From Spirochaetaceae bacterium (GTDB lineage Bacteria > Spirochaetota > Spirochaetia > SZUA-6 > Fen-1364): a stretch of DNA of 5,523 bases. Below, piece by piece: positions 4,910-5,523 of this stretch. The stretch lies in assembly GCA_003141795.1 (NCBI GenBank), contig PLNO01000094.1, positions 1 through 5,523 on the forward strand. Direction: 5' to 3'. The notes below the pieces were generated by a model, which ran no database searches, was not told the origin of the DNA, and saw only the letters and a list, made by a program, of their open reading frames with translations. Each line of letters opens with the position of its first letter. The first letter of the stretch is position 1. Made by a program: the position numbers and the translations under genes.

Positions 4910-5523
4910 GCCTTGTCCCCCAACGAGCGTCGCGTCACATGCCAGCGAGCGACCAGGGCACCGACGGACACCCAGAGCTGCTCGAAGAGTTCCCGCTCCG
5001 TGATGTGGGTCTGACGCTGCATCTGCATGAGCCCTCCCAAAGCGATGAGGACCGAACCGGGCGGGCGTTCGGCGGCCCACTCCACGGCGTATCGATCGAG
5101 GATCGCCAGTGCCGCCCGGGCATCCTGGAACGATCCGAGGCAGTCCTGATACGGCACGATCGCACGGGCAAGCGCTGCGACCTCTTTTCCCAGAACGGGT
5201 CCGAAGAAATCGCACGTGTACCGGGCCCGCTTGAAGAGGATCCTCAATCGGTGAAGCTCGGCGTCGGAAAACTCAGCTGCGGGGCGACGCCCCCACCGGG
5301 ACACTTTGTCGAAAACGCGGGCGACGCACCGAACTCCGAACGCCGACAGGGACGAGGGATCCTTCGAGGAGACGGGATCCCCTGATGGGGCCTTCAGCCG
5401 CTGGAGAAGGCCGCGCATCCTCTCCGACACGAGCGCTTCCTGAAGTACGGCAAGGCTGCGCGATCGACCGGAGGAGAGCCTCAGCTCGAACGACGTCTGG
5501 AACTCGCCGTCAGCCCTGATGCC
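4906..5523 (-). CDS. CHAD-domain protein (N-terminus beyond window)
   Basis: Partial gene: 205 C-terminal codons are inside and the frame is open to position 5523, so the start lies outside; GTG 5430 and ATG 5418 are internal. CHAD domains are all-helical, rich in conserved His/Lys/Arg, bind polyphosphate, and some family members sit on polyphosphate granules. The second half of the domain is clear: ELHRLRILFKRARYTCDFFG (about residues 90-109 of the visible part) matches the family H.lRi..KrlRY...ff block, and IVPYQDCLGSFQDARAAL (about 122-139) matches its LQd.LG...D signature. The preceding helix FGVRCVARVFDKVSRW fits the repeat. The first half with its own RRLR block must lie off the edge; the visible start (GIRADGEFQTSFELRLS) could be the link between the halves. 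Three to four helices follow to a basic end (HVTRRSLGDKA). It overlaps the ParA gene by 4 bases, so the two are translationally coupled. Confidence 0.85.
   Translation of the reverse strand, partial: GIRADGEFQTSFELRLSSGRSRSLAVLQEALVSERMRGLLQRLKAPSGDPVSSKDPSSLSAFGVRCVARVFDKVSRWGRRPAAEFSDAELHRLRILFKRARYTCDFFGPVLGKEVAALARAIVPYQDCLGSFQDARAALAILDRYAVEWAAERPPGSVLIALGGLMQMQRQTHITERELFEQLWVSVGALVARWHVTRRSLGDKA

Noticed and set aside
4910..5215. Longer N-terminus for the ParA protein starting at 5215
   Set aside because: ParA family homology starts with MKIIGVYNIKGG at 4909; the upstream part is the CHAD gene in another frame.
4906..5430. Complete 174-residue CHAD protein starting at GTG 5430
   Set aside because: The frame stays open to the window edge, the sequence before 5430 looks like domain linker, and only the second half of a CHAD domain would be present; the gene is more likely cut by the window.
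4136..5523. Classic ParAB plasmid or chromosome partition locus
   Set aside because: No ParB-like gene, no helix-turn-helix on the ATPase and no repeated centromere-like sites are visible; the flanking genes are metabolic.
1..5523. Mobile elements, CRISPR arrays, tRNA or rRNA genes
   Set aside because: I saw no transposase or integrase motifs, no regularly spaced long repeats, and no tRNA- or rRNA-like sequence on either strand.

Overview
This GC-rich window (roughly 60-65% GC by eye) is densely coded, and every convincing gene lies on the minus strand, so it reads from right to left. The signal-peptide lipobox, the ParA-type ATPase and the C-P lyase genes make it bacterial. I cannot place it in a phylum. 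Near-perfect Shine-Dalgarno sites (AGGAGG, GGAGG) precede several starts.

Right part, 5523 to 3421: a tightly packed three-gene unit. First is the C-terminal portion of a CHAD-domain protein (its N-terminus is beyond position 5523), a family known to bind polyphosphate. A ParA/MinD-type deviant-Walker ATPase overlaps it by 4 bases. A predicted lipoprotein with DUF2271-like features overlaps the ATPase gene by 11 bases. No parB-like gene or centromere array is visible, so the ATPase is an orphan ParA whose immediate partner is a polyphosphate-binding protein.

Middle, 3420 to 3224: a gap of about 200 bases, the only sizeable non-coding stretch. It holds weak regulatory-looking structure: an 8-bp inverted repeat with a 30-bp loop, four short motifs spaced 11 bp apart just upstream of phnG (a possible Pho-box-like array), a sigma70-like promoter facing the opposite way, and a poor terminator candidate.

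Left part, 3223 to 1: the carbon-phosphorus lyase core operon phnG-phnH-phnI-phnJ-phnK, in canonical order and overlapping or nearly so. phnK is cut by the window edge after its Walker A motif. PhnGHIJ form the membrane-independent core that turns alkylphosphonates into a ribose-linked form and breaks the C-P bond. PhnJ keeps all four key cysteines, the radical glycine and the metal-binding histidine, so the enzyme looks functional. PhnK has an added four-cysteine segment before its Walker A motif.

Both blocks deal with phosphorus: one acquires phosphate from phosphonates, the other probably handles polyphosphate. The least-described element is the CHAD-ParA-lipoprotein unit, which I suggest (inference only) may position or partition polyphosphate granules.
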